Source of the DNA: Bacteroidales bacterium
GTDB lineage: Bacteria; Bacteroidota; Bacteroidia; Bacteroidales; UBA932
Direction: 5' to 3'
Assembly: GCA_016288055.1 (NCBI GenBank)
Contig: JAEEXZ010000011.1
Location: forward strand, 1 to 49,077
DNA length: 49,077 bases
Shown: positions 15,652-25,890 of the stretch, piece by piece
Position numbering within the stretch: position 1 is the stretch's first letter
How the letters are laid out: each line of letters begins with the position of its first letter
Translations under genes and position numbers: made by a program
Notes under the pieces: generated by a model
The model's database searches: none
Seen by the model: the letters and a program-made list of their open reading frames with translations, nothing else
Told to the model about the DNA's origin: nothing

Positions 15652-17591
15652 TTCGTGGTAACGGTGTAGTTGGTGACAGGGTTTCCGTCCTGGTCCAGGA
15701 AACGGAGGCAGAAGTCGCACAGGCCGGGCCCGTTGACAACGGCGCCCCAGATGACATTGCGTCCTTTCTTCAGCGTGAGCTGTTCGGAGGCGCAGTCATC
15801 GGCCACCATACGGCGGTCTCCGGAGAGGATGACGGCCTCCTGGCCGTTGACCCACCAGATGGAAGGACCGTTGGAGCCGGCACTGAGCCGTACCGAAGGA
15901 ATGTCCTCTTCACAGTTGATGACGGTGGCCATCCAGTAGAGGCAGCCGTATTTAAGGTCCGTAAGGTTGGTTGCGAAGCGGAAAAGCTTCACGTTGTACA
16001 GCTGGCTGTCCATGGCATGCCAGCGCAGTTTCTTCACCTTGGCGCCGTCCTTGGGAAGCCGGTCTCCCCACTGGCCGGGGAAATATTCCGTATATAGCAC
16101 CTTCCTCAGGTAGCTGTCCGTCCACTCGTTGTTGGTACGGTGGGGGCAGCTGATGGGCTCCAGCAGCAGCCAGCGGCGCAGGAATCCGTCCTGGTCCGGC
16201 GTGGCAAAGGCCCCCGTGGCGGGCACCATATATTTATCCAGGCTGGTGGAAGAGTCCGAGAAAACGGCCTCAAAGACATCTCCGAAGGAAATCCAGTCCA
16301 GCTCCAGCCCCTCTCCTTCCTCCAGGGAAAGACGCAAGTTCTGCGTGCCGATCACCTCCATCGTGAAAGGGAGGCGCAGCGTCGTCCAGCCGTCGGAAGC
16401 GGGCAGCGCGAACCATCCCGTCTTTTCCGAGGCCGATACAGCCACCCCGCAGGCCTTCGGAGCGCGATAGCGGAACGTCACCGTGCCCGGAGCTTTTTCG
16501 CCGAAGTCAACCTCGTCGTAGCGAACCCACGTCCCGGGCCTGCCCAGGCCGATATACCATCCCTCGAAGGGATGCTCCGCGTCCACAAACTCGAGGTAGG
16601 CCCCCTGGTGGCACAGCGCGCTGTAGCGGTCCATCTGGATGCGGCCGTCGGCCGGGGTCCGGCCCACGCCCCGCAGGGTGGGCGTCACCGGGAGGATGGT
16701 GCCGTCTTCGTTGAAGGCGATGCGGTCTATGCGCACCGAACGGTTCTTGTCGAAAGCGGGGGAGTAGTCGTTGTGATGGTAGAACAGATACCACTCTCCT
16801 TTGTAGCAGACAATGGAGTGGTGGTTGGTCCAGCATTCGCTGGGGGACTGCGCCATGATGATACCTTTGAATACATAGGGCCCCAGCGGGCTGTCGCTCA
16901 TGGCATAGGCCAGTGTCTCGGTCTTGTCCTGCACCCAGGGATAGGTGAGGTAGAACCGGCCCTCGCGTTCAAAGATGAACGGGCCTTCCTTGAAACCCTC
17001 CGGAAGAGGGGTGTCCAGCCGGACGGGGCGTCCCGTAAGCTCCGAGAGATCGTCTTTCACGGGTGCACCGGTCAGTCCCATGCCGGACCAGTACAGGTAC
17101 GTCTGCCCGTCAGAGGCCTGCAGCACGCAGGGATCGATGCCGAAGACGCCGGGGATGGCCTTCTCGCGGGCCGTATAGGGTCCTTCGGGCCGATCGGCCA
17201 CCGCTACTCCGATCGCGAAGCCGTGTCCCTCCTTCGGTGCGTTGGGGAAGACGAAATAGTATTTCCCGTCCTTCTCCACGCAGTCCGGCGCCCACATGGA
17301 GTAAGCGTCGGGTTTGCCCCAGGGAACGTTTTCCTGGGAGAGGATGACGCCGTGGTCCGTCCAGTTCACCAGGTCTTCCGAGGAGAAAACGTGGTAGTCG
17401 GCCATGGAAAACCATTTCCTTTCGGGTTCCACCGGGCTGATGATGTCGTGGGAAGGGAAGAGCCAGACCTTGCCCCCGAAAACGCGGGCGGTAGGGTCTG
17501 CCGAGTATTGGTCCCGGATGACGGGATTCTGGGCAAAGAGGCCAGGAAGCAGCAGCGTGGCTGCAAAGAGGGAAAGAAATAACCGTTTCAT
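15648..17591 (-). CDS. Secreted GH43 beta-xylosidase/arabinofuranosidase, multidomain
   Basis: About 647 residues with a signal peptide (MKRLFLSLFAATLLLPGLFAQ). The GH43 domain shows QYSADPTARVFGGKVWLFPSHD (catalytic Asp), MWAPDCVEKDGKYYFVFP, FGIDPCVLQASDGQTYLYW and FKEGPFIFEREGRFYLTYPW, where the Glu is the probable acid. Residues 325-470 look like a CBM6-type beta-sandwich (GWYIGLGRPGTWVRYDEVDFG). The last 170 residues form another beta domain with WWVNGQEAVILSGD, a binding-module pattern. It acts on xylan or arabinoxylan side chains in the periplasm or at the surface. I chose the MKR start over MMNRN 15 nt upstream. First gene of a two-gene operon divergent from xusA. Confidence 0.85.
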   Translation of the reverse strand: MKRLFLSLFAATLLLPGLFAQNPVIRDQYSADPTARVFGGKVWLFPSHDIISPVEPERKWFSMADYHVFSSEDLVNWTDHGVILSQENVPWGKPDAYSMWAPDCVEKDGKYYFVFPNAPKEGHGFAIGVAVADRPEGPYTAREKAIPGVFGIDPCVLQASDGQTYLYWSGMGLTGAPVKDDLSELTGRPVRLDTPLPEGFKEGPFIFEREGRFYLTYPWVQDKTETLAYAMSDSPLGPYVFKGIIMAQSPSECWTNHHSIVCYKGEWYLFYHHNDYSPAFDKNRSVRIDRIAFNEDGTILPVTPTLRGVGRTPADGRIQMDRYSALCHQGAYLEFVDAEHPFEGWYIGLGRPGTWVRYDEVDFGEKAPGTVTFRYRAPKACGVAVSASEKTGWFALPASDGWTTLRLPFTMEVIGTQNLRLSLEEGEGLELDWISFGDVFEAVFSDSSTSLDKYMVPATGAFATPDQDGFLRRWLLLEPISCPHRTNNEWTDSYLRKVLYTEYFPGQWGDRLPKDGAKVKKLRWHAMDSQLYNVKLFRFATNLTDLKYGCLYWMATVINCEEDIPSVRLSAGSNGPSIWWVNGQEAVILSGDRRMVADDCASEQLTLKKGRNVIWGAVVNGPGLCDFCLRFLDQDGNPVTNYTVTTK

Positions 17592-17666
17592 ATTCCGATT
17601 CATCACGATGCAAAATTATAAAATAAAAAGTGCGCGCGGGTGCCGGGATGGTTCAAGAAAATGCTG

Positions 17667-17759
17667 TTTTGAAACACGATTATTTTTTTTGCAACATTTC
17701 GTGTTGAATCGGTTACATTGACGTGTTTGTTTTCAAAGTTGACATTATTTGTTTCAAAA
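17667..17759. promoter_or_regulatory. Candidate xylan-regulator operator pair (TTTTGAAACA ... TGTTTCAAAA)
   Basis: The 302-bp gap between the GH43 operon and xusA holds TTTTGAAACA (17667-17676) and its inverse TGTTTCAAAA (17750-17759), with a related TTGTTTTCAAA at 17727-17737. The same pair recurs in front of the hybrid regulator gene (29156-29221). The sites sit 135-227 bp before xusA and can serve both divergent operons. The rest of the gap is AT-rich without a clean TAnnTTTG box. Confidence 0.5.
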
Positions 17760-17893
17760 CCAAGAGTCGTGTATCAATGTTTATATCAGTTGTTTCCGGG
17801 TGGAAAAAAGAAGTGATTTTTCCTTGCGAACTTCGCAATGTGACTTTATAGCCCATTTTTAGTAACCTAGTTAACCATTTAAATAACCCTAAA

Positions 17894-20800
17894 ATGAAAA
17901 GAAGAAGACTATTACTCCAGTCCGGACTTCTGGCGCTCCTGCTCCTGATGCCCGGACTTTCCTTCGCCCAGAATCTGCGCGTGGAAGGCACAGTCCTCGA
18001 TGAATTGGGAGAAGGGTTGGTGGGAGCCGGCGTGCTCGTCCAGGGGACGAACACGGGCGCTGTCACCGACTTGGACGGCCACTTCGTGCTCCCGTCCGTC
18101 TCCCGAGGTGCTACGCTTGAGGTCTCCTGCGTCGGTTATGCTACGCAGACCGTTCAGGTGACCGGCCCGAAGCTGACCATCAACATGGAGCTGGACTCCA
18201 AGGCCCTGGATGAATCCGTGGTCATCGCGTACGGTCAGCAGAAGAAGGTTACCATCACCGGTGCCGTTTCCGCCGTCAGTGGCGACGGTCTGGTGAAAGC
18301 CCCTGTCGCCAACGTGGCGAACGCTCTCCAGGGTAACCTTCCCGGTGTTTCCGCCGTGCAGCCTTCCGGTATGCCGGGCGCCGACGAACCGGTGATCCGC
18401 ATCCGTGGTGTAGGATCCCTCAACAGCGCCGACCCTCTGGTCCTGGTGGACGGCGTGGAGCGTCCTTTCTCCCAGTTGGACGCCAATGAAATCGAGAGTA
18501 TCTCCGTCCTGAAGGACGCCTCCGCAACGGCCGTGTTCGGTGTGCGGGGCGCCAACGGCGTTATCCTGGTTACCACCAAGCGTGGTACGGTGGGCAAGGC
18601 TTCCGTGACCGCTACGGTCAACGCCGCCATGCAGACCATTTCCAAGTTTGTCGATTTCGCCGACTCTTATACTTATGGTAAGATGTGGAACTACACCCAG
18701 ATCACGGACAACCTGCCCATGAGCGAGTGGCCCGGTTCCGCCACCATCCTGGATTACACTCCTTACGCCGGTACCGGTATCCGTTTCAGCCAGAGCGTCA
18801 TGGAGCATTTCCGTACCAACGACATGCCCCGTACGTTCCCCAGCACAAACTGGATCAAGTATGTGATGAACGACACCGCCTGGCAGGAACAGGCCAACGT
18901 GAACGTGAACGGCGGTACCGAAAAGGTGCGCTACTTCGTGTCGGCCGGCTTCCTGAACCAGGATTCCCTGTTCAAGACATTCTCCTCCGACAAGCATGAG
19001 ACCTTCAGCTTCCAGCGTCTGAACTACCGTGCCAACCTGGATATCGACGTCTCCCGCTGGAGCCAGCTGTCCATCACCCTGGGCGGCCGCATGCAGAACC
19101 GCAACACGATGGGTAGCGGCGAGGGCTTCCTCTTCCGTTACATGCAGGGCGCAACTCCTTACGCCGGCTGCGGTATCGACGAGGAAGGCCGTCACATCGT
19201 CTCCGACATCAACCTTGTGGGACCGTACGACCGTGACGCCCTCTCCAACTACTACAACCTGGGTTATGTGAACGAAAGCACGAACGTGCTCAACTTCGAT
19301 ATCCAGTACAAACTGGACATGGGATTCATCACCAAGGGTCTCGACTTCAAGGTGAAAGCCTCCTACAACTCCGAATACACCGCCAAGAAGAACCGCCAGA
19401 ACGGATATGGTACGGGCGTTTCTTATACGGCTACGCTGGATGAGAACGGCAATGAAATCCTCCGCAAGGAAAACGTTACCTGGCCCCTCCCTTACAACGA
19501 GTCCATGGTGGGCGGCCGTAACTGGTACGCCGAGGCCAGCCTGAACTACAACCGCAAGATTGGCAAGCACAATGTGGGCGCCCTGCTGCTGTACAACCAG
19601 TCCAAGCGTTACTATCCGATGGGTGACTACGAGGATATCCCTACCGGTTACGTGGGCCTGGTGGGCCGTCTCACCTATGACTACGACACCCGCTACCTGC
19701 TGGATCTCAATGTCGGCTACAACGGCTCCGAGAACTTCGCCCCCGGTAAACGTTACGGTCTGTTCCCGTCCATCTCCCTGGGCTGGATTCCTTCCAGCGA
19801 GAAATGGTGGGAACCCGTCAAGGATGTCATCAGCTACCTCAAACTTCGCGGCTCCTGGGGTCTTGTCGGTAACGACAACACCATGGGTTACCGTTTCATG
19901 TATCTGCCCGGTACCTGGGCTTTCTACACGGGTAAGATGACCACGCATCCGGAAATCCGCGCCACCAACTTTGGTACCAGCGGAGACTGGCTCAAAGGTG
20001 TCCGTGAATTGACTTCCGGCAACCCCAACGTTACCTGGGAAACCGCCAGCAAGTTCAACGTGGGTGTGGACGCCACCTTCTTCAAGGGCCACCTGCACAC
20101 CTATGTGGATTTCTTCTGGGAAGACCGCAAGGGCATCCTCGTGTCCAATGAAGACACGCTGCCCGCCGTCACCTATCTGCCCGCCAGCGTCGTGAACGAG
20201 GGCCGCGTGAAGAACCACGGTTTTGAGATCACCCTCAACTGGGAAGACAAGATCGGGGAGGTCCACTATTCCATTTCCCCGAACGTCTCCTTCGCCCGCA
20301 ACAAGGTCATCGAGATGCTGGAAGTGGAGCCGATGTACGATTACCTCCGCAAGACCGGCCTCCCGGTGAACCAGCGCTTCGGCTACGACCTCTTCGAGTA
20401 CTATCAGCCCGGAACGGAAGAGCGCTATTTCGCCGCCTATGGCGTAGAGATGCCCAACCAGAAGATTGACCTTAAATATGGTGACTGCGTATTCGTGGAC
20501 CTGAACGGTGACGGTGTCATCGACCCGAACGACCAGAAGCCCCTGGGTTATACCGACAACCCGGAGATCACTTATTCCCTGAATGCTTCCCTGCATTGGA
20601 AAGGCTTCGACTTCTCCATGCTGTGGACGGGTGCAGACCACGTGAACCGTACCCTGAACGGTTATTTCCGCGACCAGTTCGGCTCCACCAACACGTCGGC
20701 CCTTTCCCAGTGGGTGGCAGAGAACTCCTGGACGGAAGACAATCCCAATGCCATCCTGCCCCGTATCTCCTTTGCCAACAGAAAGCACAACAACAACAAT

Positions 20801-21046
20801 TCCCGTGCGTGGATGATTGATTCCAAGTACATCCGTCTGAAGAATGTGGAAATCGGTTACACCTTCAAGAACCCCAAGAAGATGCAGTTCTTCAATTACA
20901 TCCGCGTCTTCGTGTCCGGTCAGAACCTGCTCACTTTCTCCAACTTCGACGGCAACGACCCCGAAGCTCCCGGCCAGGGCCTGGACTATGGCGTGCGCTA
21001 TCCTATGACCCGCGTCGTGAACATTGGTGCACAGCTTAATTTCTAA
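17894..21046 (+). CDS. xusA: SusC/RagA-type TonB-dependent transporter (XusA-like)
   Basis: A 1050-residue outer-membrane importer. After the signal peptide (to about residue 24, ending FAQ) comes a carboxypeptidase-like regulatory domain (27-105, from RVEGTVLDELGEGLVGAGVLV). The plug domain then carries the SusC hallmark around LVLVDGVERPFSQLDANEIES and ATAVFGVRGANGVILVTTKRG, followed by a large beta-barrel ending GAQLNF. It moves xylo-oligosaccharides across the outer membrane with energy from TonB. It is first of five genes ordered susC-susD-susC-susD-lipoprotein, the order of the xylan utilization system of Prevotella and Bacteroides. The symbol rests on that order and the GH10/GH43 neighbours. 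Confidence 0.92.
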   Translation: MKRRRLLLQSGLLALLLLMPGLSFAQNLRVEGTVLDELGEGLVGAGVLVQGTNTGAVTDLDGHFVLPSVSRGATLEVSCVGYATQTVQVTGPKLTINMELDSKALDESVVIAYGQQKKVTITGAVSAVSGDGLVKAPVANVANALQGNLPGVSAVQPSGMPGADEPVIRIRGVGSLNSADPLVLVDGVERPFSQLDANEIESISVLKDASATAVFGVRGANGVILVTTKRGTVGKASVTATVNAAMQTISKFVDFADSYTYGKMWNYTQITDNLPMSEWPGSATILDYTPYAGTGIRFSQSVMEHFRTNDMPRTFPSTNWIKYVMNDTAWQEQANVNVNGGTEKVRYFVSAGFLNQDSLFKTFSSDKHETFSFQRLNYRANLDIDVSRWSQLSITLGGRMQNRNTMGSGEGFLFRYMQGATPYAGCGIDEEGRHIVSDINLVGPYDRDALSNYYNLGYVNESTNVLNFDIQYKLDMGFITKGLDFKVKASYNSEYTAKKNRQNGYGTGVSYTATLDENGNEILRKENVTWPLPYNESMVGGRNWYAEASLNYNRKIGKHNVGALLLYNQSKRYYPMGDYEDIPTGYVGLVGRLTYDYDTRYLLDLNVGYNGSENFAPGKRYGLFPSISLGWIPSSEKWWEPVKDVISYLKLRGSWGLVGNDNTMGYRFMYLPGTWAFYTGKMTTHPEIRATNFGTSGDWLKGVRELTSGNPNVTWETASKFNVGVDATFFKGHLHTYVDFFWEDRKGILVSNEDTLPAVTYLPASVVNEGRVKNHGFEITLNWEDKIGEVHYSISPNVSFARNKVIEMLEVEPMYDYLRKTGLPVNQRFGYDLFEYYQPGTEERYFAAYGVEMPNQKIDLKYGDCVFVDLNGDGVIDPNDQKPLGYTDNPEITYSLNASLHWKGFDFSMLWTGADHVNRTLNGYFRDQFGSTNTSALSQWVAENSWTEDNPNAILPRISFANRKHNNNNSRAWMIDSKYIRLKNVEIGYTFKNPKKMQFFNYIRVFVSGQNLLTFSNFDGNDPEAPGQGLDYGVRYPMTRVVNIGAQLNF

Positions 21047-21059
21047 AGCAGAAACGAAT

Positions 21060-23057
21060 ATGAAAAAGACCTTTAAATATATATTGGCTCTGGGACTCAG
21101 CTCTGTCTTTGCTTTCTCTGCCTGTGTGGACCGTTTCGCCGTGGGCGATTCGTTCCTGGAGAAAGCTCCGGGCGTGGATGTCAATATCGACACCGTGTTC
21201 TCGAAAGCTGAGTACACCCGTAACTTCCTCTGGAGCGCATACGGGCAGATTTACTGCACCTATACGGCCGGTAACATGATGAACGGCGCCCCCATCGACG
21301 CCATCTCCGACTCCTACCACTCCTACTGCGAGTGGGGTGGCGTGAACCAGACTTACTACACCGGTGCCATGACCGAAGACTCCCAGGATAATCCCGACGG
21401 TAACCTCCAGGGTAAGTTTTCCTACGGCACCCTTAAGGATGACCTGAAAAGAGAGGAAGGCGGCGGCCGCGTATCCATTTACGAGACAGTCCGTAAGTGC
21501 TGGCAGCTGATCGACAACATCGAAAAGGTCCCTGACATGGACGACAACGAGAAGAGCCGTCTGCGCGGCGAGGCCTACACTATCATGGCCAGCCGTTATT
21601 TCGACGCTTTCCGTAACTTCGGCGGTCTGTGCCTGGCCAGAAAGGCTTACGAAGTGGGCGAACCCTTCACCGGCGGCCGCGCTACGGCCATGAAGACGGT
21701 GGAATTCATTGACTCGCTCATCGTCTGCGCCATCGAGGAGCCCGGTTTTATCTGGAACATCGACGACAACAGCATCGGCCAGTGGTCCGGTCGCCTTACC
21801 CGCGCATCGGCCCGTGCCCTGCGCGCCAAGCTCTGGATGCATGCCGCTTCTCCGCTGTTCAACAGCAGCCAGCCGTACATGGAGTATGATCCCACAAAGA
21901 CGACGGAGTTCACCGACATCCATCACGTCTGGTTCGGAAAGGAAGATCCTACGCTGTGGGAGAAGTGCCTCCAGTACTGCAACGAGTTCTTCGAGGATAA
22001 CGCAAGAAACGGAAACTACTACGCGCTGGTGCAGCCGGCCACGGACGATGAGGCCGGCTACCGTGAGGCCTACCGCCGCGCTTACCGTTACCGCAACGAC
22101 GAAAACCACCACGAGAAGCTCTTCGATGCCCATCCCACTCAGACGATGTCCGGTGGCAGCTGGGGTTGGGGCTGGGCCGGTTTTGCCCTGGACGGCATCC
22201 GTCAGGGCGGCGCTGTTCCCACCAACGAGCTCATGGAGTGCTTCGGCATGGCAGACGGCAAGAATTTCCTCTACACGGACATTTACGGCCCCGGCAAGAA
22301 CCCCGAACACGTTGACATATTCGCAGACCGTGACCCCCGTCTGTACGAGACCATGCTTGTTCCCCGCCACTTGCTTCCCGCCAACTTCGACTATGCCGGC
22401 AAGGATTACGTTGACGCATGGGTGGGCGGTTGCTATGAGAACAACACCAACTTCAACCGTGCCGTTGACTACGCTACCGGTTACTGCAAGTTCAAGTGGT
22501 TCCTGGATTACTACGGCGGCAACCGTATGGACGACGCCTACATCGGCATCTCCTACATCCGCCTGGCAGAGCTGTACCTGATCCGCGCCGAGGCCAAGGC
22601 CGAACTCGGAAATCCCCAAGGCGCCCTCGACGACCTGCACATCGTCCGTTCCCGCGTGGGCCTGCGGCGTCTGGAGAGTTATTATCCGGATTTGCTGACA
22701 GACAAGGCTGCCCTCATTGAAGAAATTCTCCGTGAGAGAAACTGCGAAATCGGCGCCGAGTGCGGTGACCGTGTCTATGACATGATCCGCCGCAAGCGTC
22801 AGGACCTCTTTACCAAGCCGCTGCATGAGATCCGGGTCTATCGTCTGGACGCCGAGGGCAACCGCCTGACGGAAGGCAACCAGTCTTGGGATGCCAGTAC
22901 GCCCTGGCCCAATTTCGAATACGAGAAGGTACAGATCAGCTCCGGCGCCCGTCGTTGGTGGACCGCGGGTTTCTGGACAAACAAATGGTATCTGGACCCG
23001 GTTTCCCGCAAGGAAGTGCAGAAAGGCTATGGCCTTACTCAGAATCCCGGTTGGTAA
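21060..23057 (+). CDS. xusB: SusD/RagB family lipoprotein (XusB-like)
   Basis: A 665-residue surface lipoprotein. The signal peptide MKKTFKYILALGLSSVFAFSAC has lipobox FSAC, so it is lipidated at Cys22. TPR-like helices typical of SusD are visible (SRLRGEAYTIMASRYFDAFRNFGG, YIRLAELYLIRAEAKAELGNPQGALDDLHIVRSRVGL), and it ends in GYGLTQNPGW, the usual SusD C-terminus. It lids the XusA barrel and binds glycan. The true start is the ATG at 21060, 13 nt after the xusA stop; a longer frame from 21024 would put 12 residues before the signal peptide. Confidence 0.9.
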   Translation: MKKTFKYILALGLSSVFAFSACVDRFAVGDSFLEKAPGVDVNIDTVFSKAEYTRNFLWSAYGQIYCTYTAGNMMNGAPIDAISDSYHSYCEWGGVNQTYYTGAMTEDSQDNPDGNLQGKFSYGTLKDDLKREEGGGRVSIYETVRKCWQLIDNIEKVPDMDDNEKSRLRGEAYTIMASRYFDAFRNFGGLCLARKAYEVGEPFTGGRATAMKTVEFIDSLIVCAIEEPGFIWNIDDNSIGQWSGRLTRASARALRAKLWMHAASPLFNSSQPYMEYDPTKTTEFTDIHHVWFGKEDPTLWEKCLQYCNEFFEDNARNGNYYALVQPATDDEAGYREAYRRAYRYRNDENHHEKLFDAHPTQTMSGGSWGWGWAGFALDGIRQGGAVPTNELMECFGMADGKNFLYTDIYGPGKNPEHVDIFADRDPRLYETMLVPRHLLPANFDYAGKDYVDAWVGGCYENNTNFNRAVDYATGYCKFKWFLDYYGGNRMDDAYIGISYIRLAELYLIRAEAKAELGNPQGALDDLHIVRSRVGLRRLESYYPDLLTDKAALIEEILRERNCEIGAECGDRVYDMIRRKRQDLFTKPLHEIRVYRLDAEGNRLTEGNQSWDASTPWPNFEYEKVQISSGARRWWTAGFWTNKWYLDPVSRKEVQKGYGLTQNPGW

Positions 23058-23078
23058 TCAATAGAAATGTTTACAATT

Positions 23079-25877
23079 ATGAAACTACGTAATATACTCA
23101 TATACAGCCTGCTGGGAATCTGCGCGGTTCCTGTTACGGCCCAGGCTCAAGTGCAGCTGGGGGACAAGAACACCCGGAAAGTGGATTTGGGCTATGGCGT
23201 GGAGAGCACCGAGTTCTTGACCACGGCGGCTACCTATACGATCACGGCCGAGGAGCTCAGCCACACATCGGCCATCAGCCTTGCCGACGCCCTCTACGGT
23301 AAGATTCTCGGCCTCACGGCTACGCAGAATGCCGGCTTCAAGGGTGAAGAAGGCAGAGGCGCTTCCTTCAATATCCGCGGTACGCAGACCAGCGGCGAGA
23401 AGGATATCCTGATCCTGGTTGACGGCGCCGAGCGCCCGATCGACCGTCTCACCGTGGAAGAGGTGGAAAGCGTGACTGTCCTCAGGGACGCTGCCGCCGT
23501 CGCCATGTATGGCCATGAAGGCATCAACGGCGTGCTGCTGGTGAAAACCAAGCGCGGCGTGCCCGAAAGCGGTTTCCACTTCAAGGCAGGTGCCTCGCAC
23601 AAGATCCAGTTCGACCCGAACCTTCCCAAGATGGTCGATGCCTACGACTATGCCAGTGCCTTGAATATCGCCCGTGTCAACGACGGAAACGCTCCCGTTT
23701 ACTCGGAAGATGAACTTCAGATGTTCCAGGACGGTTCTTCTCCTTATCTCTATCCCAACGTGAACTGGAAGGACGAGGTGTTCAAGAACACGGCCCACGA
23801 AACTGCCGGTTTCGTTTCCATGTACGGCGGCGGTGACAAGGTGGAATACTACTCCCAGCTCAGTTATACCGACGCCCGCGGCCTGTTCAAGAATCCGGAC
23901 CAGGGCACGTTCAACTCCCAGCTCAAGTATTCCAAGGTGAATATCCGTACCAATGTGGACTTCCAGGTGACCAAGAGCACCAAGGTGAAGGCCAACCTGC
24001 TGGCCCTGTTCATGGAGACCAACGGTATTCCCAACAACAATTCCAACGACGCCTGGTGGCATCTGTATAAGGTGCCGGCCCTGGCTTTCCCCATCAAGAC
24101 CGACAAAGGAACCTGGGGCGGCAGCCAGACCTACGGCGACTTCAACCTCGTTGCCAAGGCTACGGGTGCCGGCTTCACCAAGACGCACCAGCGTCAGATC
24201 TGGGCCGACATTACCCTCGAGCAGGATCTCGGTTTCCTGCTTCCCGGCCTGACCTTCTATGCCGGAGGCTCCTACGACAACTTCTCCAATATCACGGAAA
24301 ACCGCACCAAGGGTTACCAGTATGGATGGAACTACCTGGACGGTAACGGCGACATGCAGGAGATGAAGATGGGTACGGTTCAGCAGATGCTCAAGTTCTC
24401 ATACAATGTAGATAAGCAGTGGAGAATCGGCACCATCAATGCCGGCTTCAAATACGCCACCCGTTTCGAAAACGGCGACAACCTGGCCGCTAACGCCAAC
24501 TACAACATGAAGAGCGAGGTCCGTGACGAGCGCAGCCACACCTGGTATCGCGCCAACTGGAACCTGGCCATGCATTATGATCACGCCAACCGCCTGATGG
24601 CCGACCTTGTCCTGGCCGCCAACGGTTCCAACCGTTCCTATCCCGCCAAGTGGGCCTTCTCTCCCACCCTGGGTCTGGGCTGGATTTACGCCAACGATCC
24701 TGCCAAGGGCCTCTATGGCAAGCTGCGTGCATCGGCCGGTATCCAGCATACCGACTATGTTCCCGCCAACGGTATGTGGCTCGCCGCCTGGAGCAACTCC
24801 CACGGCCAGTTCTGGTATGGCTCCAGCTTCGACAGCTCCTGGGGCGCCTTCCTTACCCAGTTCCCGACGTCCAACTTCCGTCAGGAGGCTGCCTACAAGG
24901 CTAACCTCGGTACTGACGTGCGCGTAGCGGGCTGCCTGGACTTCATGGTGGACATGTTCTACCAGCAAAGACGCAATATCCTTGTGAGCGCCGGTTCGCT
25001 GAACTCCGAGGTTGTGGGTATCCAGTCTTCCTATGAGGACAAGGGCCGCGTGGCCAGTTACGGCATTGAGGCCGGTGTCCGCTTTGCGAAGACCCTGGGC
25101 AGCGGTCTCAACCTGCACTTTGCCGGTAATGTCTCCGCTACTAAGAACAAGGTTCTGGAATGGATCGAAAACCCCGCTTACCCGAACCTGTCCGTCGTCG
25201 GCGGCAACGCTGAATTCACGCAGGGCCTCATCGCCCTGGGCCTGTTCAGCAGCCAGGAGGAAATCGACGCCAGCCCGCTGCAGGAGTTCGGTCCCGTGCA
25301 GATGGGTGACATCAAGTACAAGGATGTGAACGGAGACAATGTTATCAACGACAACGACCGCGTGAACCTGGACTACGGCACCGCTTTCCCTGCCCTGAAC
25401 TATGGCTTTACCCTGGGTCTGGAGTACAAGGGATTCGGCATCAACGCTACGTTCCAGGGCGCTGCCGGCCAGTACAAGAATATGATTGCCGAGGATGAAG
25501 ACGGTTCCCGTTACTACTGGGCCGGCGGCCTTGCCGAAAACCGCAACCTGTCGCAGGACTACTACGACAACTGCTTCGACGTGGCCGGCGCCAATGCTAA
25601 GTATCCCCGCCTGTCCGCTACCAGCGTAACCAACAACAACCGCAACTCCACTTTCTGGTACCGCAGTATCAGCTGGTTCAAGATGCGCGACTGTGAGGTT
25701 TACTACAAGCTGCCTGCATCGGCTCTCCAAAAGATGAACGTTTCCGAAATCAAAGTCTATCTCCAGGGCCAGAACCTGCTTTCCGCAGGCCAGGTCGCCG
25801 GTATCGACGCGGAGAACCTCGGAACGTACTATCCTGTGATGAAGGCCGTGAATATGGGTCTTTCCATTGTCTTCTAA
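23079..25877 (+). CDS. xusC: SusC-type TonB-dependent transporter lacking the N-terminal regulatory domain (XusC-like)
   Basis: A 932-residue protein. The signal peptide (MKLRNILIYSLLGICAVPVTAQAQ) is followed by only about 30 residues before the plug domain (YTITAEELSHTSAISLADALYGKI). The plug carries the SusC signature DILILVDGAERPIDRLTVEEVES and AAAVAMYGHEGINGVLLVKTKRG. The carboxypeptidase-like domain seen in XusA is absent, and the protein is about 120 residues shorter. The barrel ends MGLSIVF. It is probably a second importer for a different xylan fragment, paired with the SusD that follows. The start at 23079 gives a proper signal peptide. Confidence 0.9.
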   Translation: MKLRNILIYSLLGICAVPVTAQAQVQLGDKNTRKVDLGYGVESTEFLTTAATYTITAEELSHTSAISLADALYGKILGLTATQNAGFKGEEGRGASFNIRGTQTSGEKDILILVDGAERPIDRLTVEEVESVTVLRDAAAVAMYGHEGINGVLLVKTKRGVPESGFHFKAGASHKIQFDPNLPKMVDAYDYASALNIARVNDGNAPVYSEDELQMFQDGSSPYLYPNVNWKDEVFKNTAHETAGFVSMYGGGDKVEYYSQLSYTDARGLFKNPDQGTFNSQLKYSKVNIRTNVDFQVTKSTKVKANLLALFMETNGIPNNNSNDAWWHLYKVPALAFPIKTDKGTWGGSQTYGDFNLVAKATGAGFTKTHQRQIWADITLEQDLGFLLPGLTFYAGGSYDNFSNITENRTKGYQYGWNYLDGNGDMQEMKMGTVQQMLKFSYNVDKQWRIGTINAGFKYATRFENGDNLAANANYNMKSEVRDERSHTWYRANWNLAMHYDHANRLMADLVLAANGSNRSYPAKWAFSPTLGLGWIYANDPAKGLYGKLRASAGIQHTDYVPANGMWLAAWSNSHGQFWYGSSFDSSWGAFLTQFPTSNFRQEAAYKANLGTDVRVAGCLDFMVDMFYQQRRNILVSAGSLNSEVVGIQSSYEDKGRVASYGIEAGVRFAKTLGSGLNLHFAGNVSATKNKVLEWIENPAYPNLSVVGGNAEFTQGLIALGLFSSQEEIDASPLQEFGPVQMGDIKYKDVNGDNVINDNDRVNLDYGTAFPALNYGFTLGLEYKGFGINATFQGAAGQYKNMIAEDEDGSRYYWAGGLAENRNLSQDYYDNCFDVAGANAKYPRLSATSVTNNNRNSTFWYRSISWFKMRDCEVYYKLPASALQKMNVSEIKVYLQGQNLLSAGQVAGIDAENLGTYYPVMKAVNMGLSIVF

Positions 25878-25890
25878 CCCTGATTGCCTT

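Noticed and set aside
17912..21217. 1101-codon open frame antisense to xusA
   Set aside because: It mirrors the codon bias of xusA on the opposite strand, gives a Val/Gly/His-rich protein with no domain pattern, and conflicts with a firm SusC gene.
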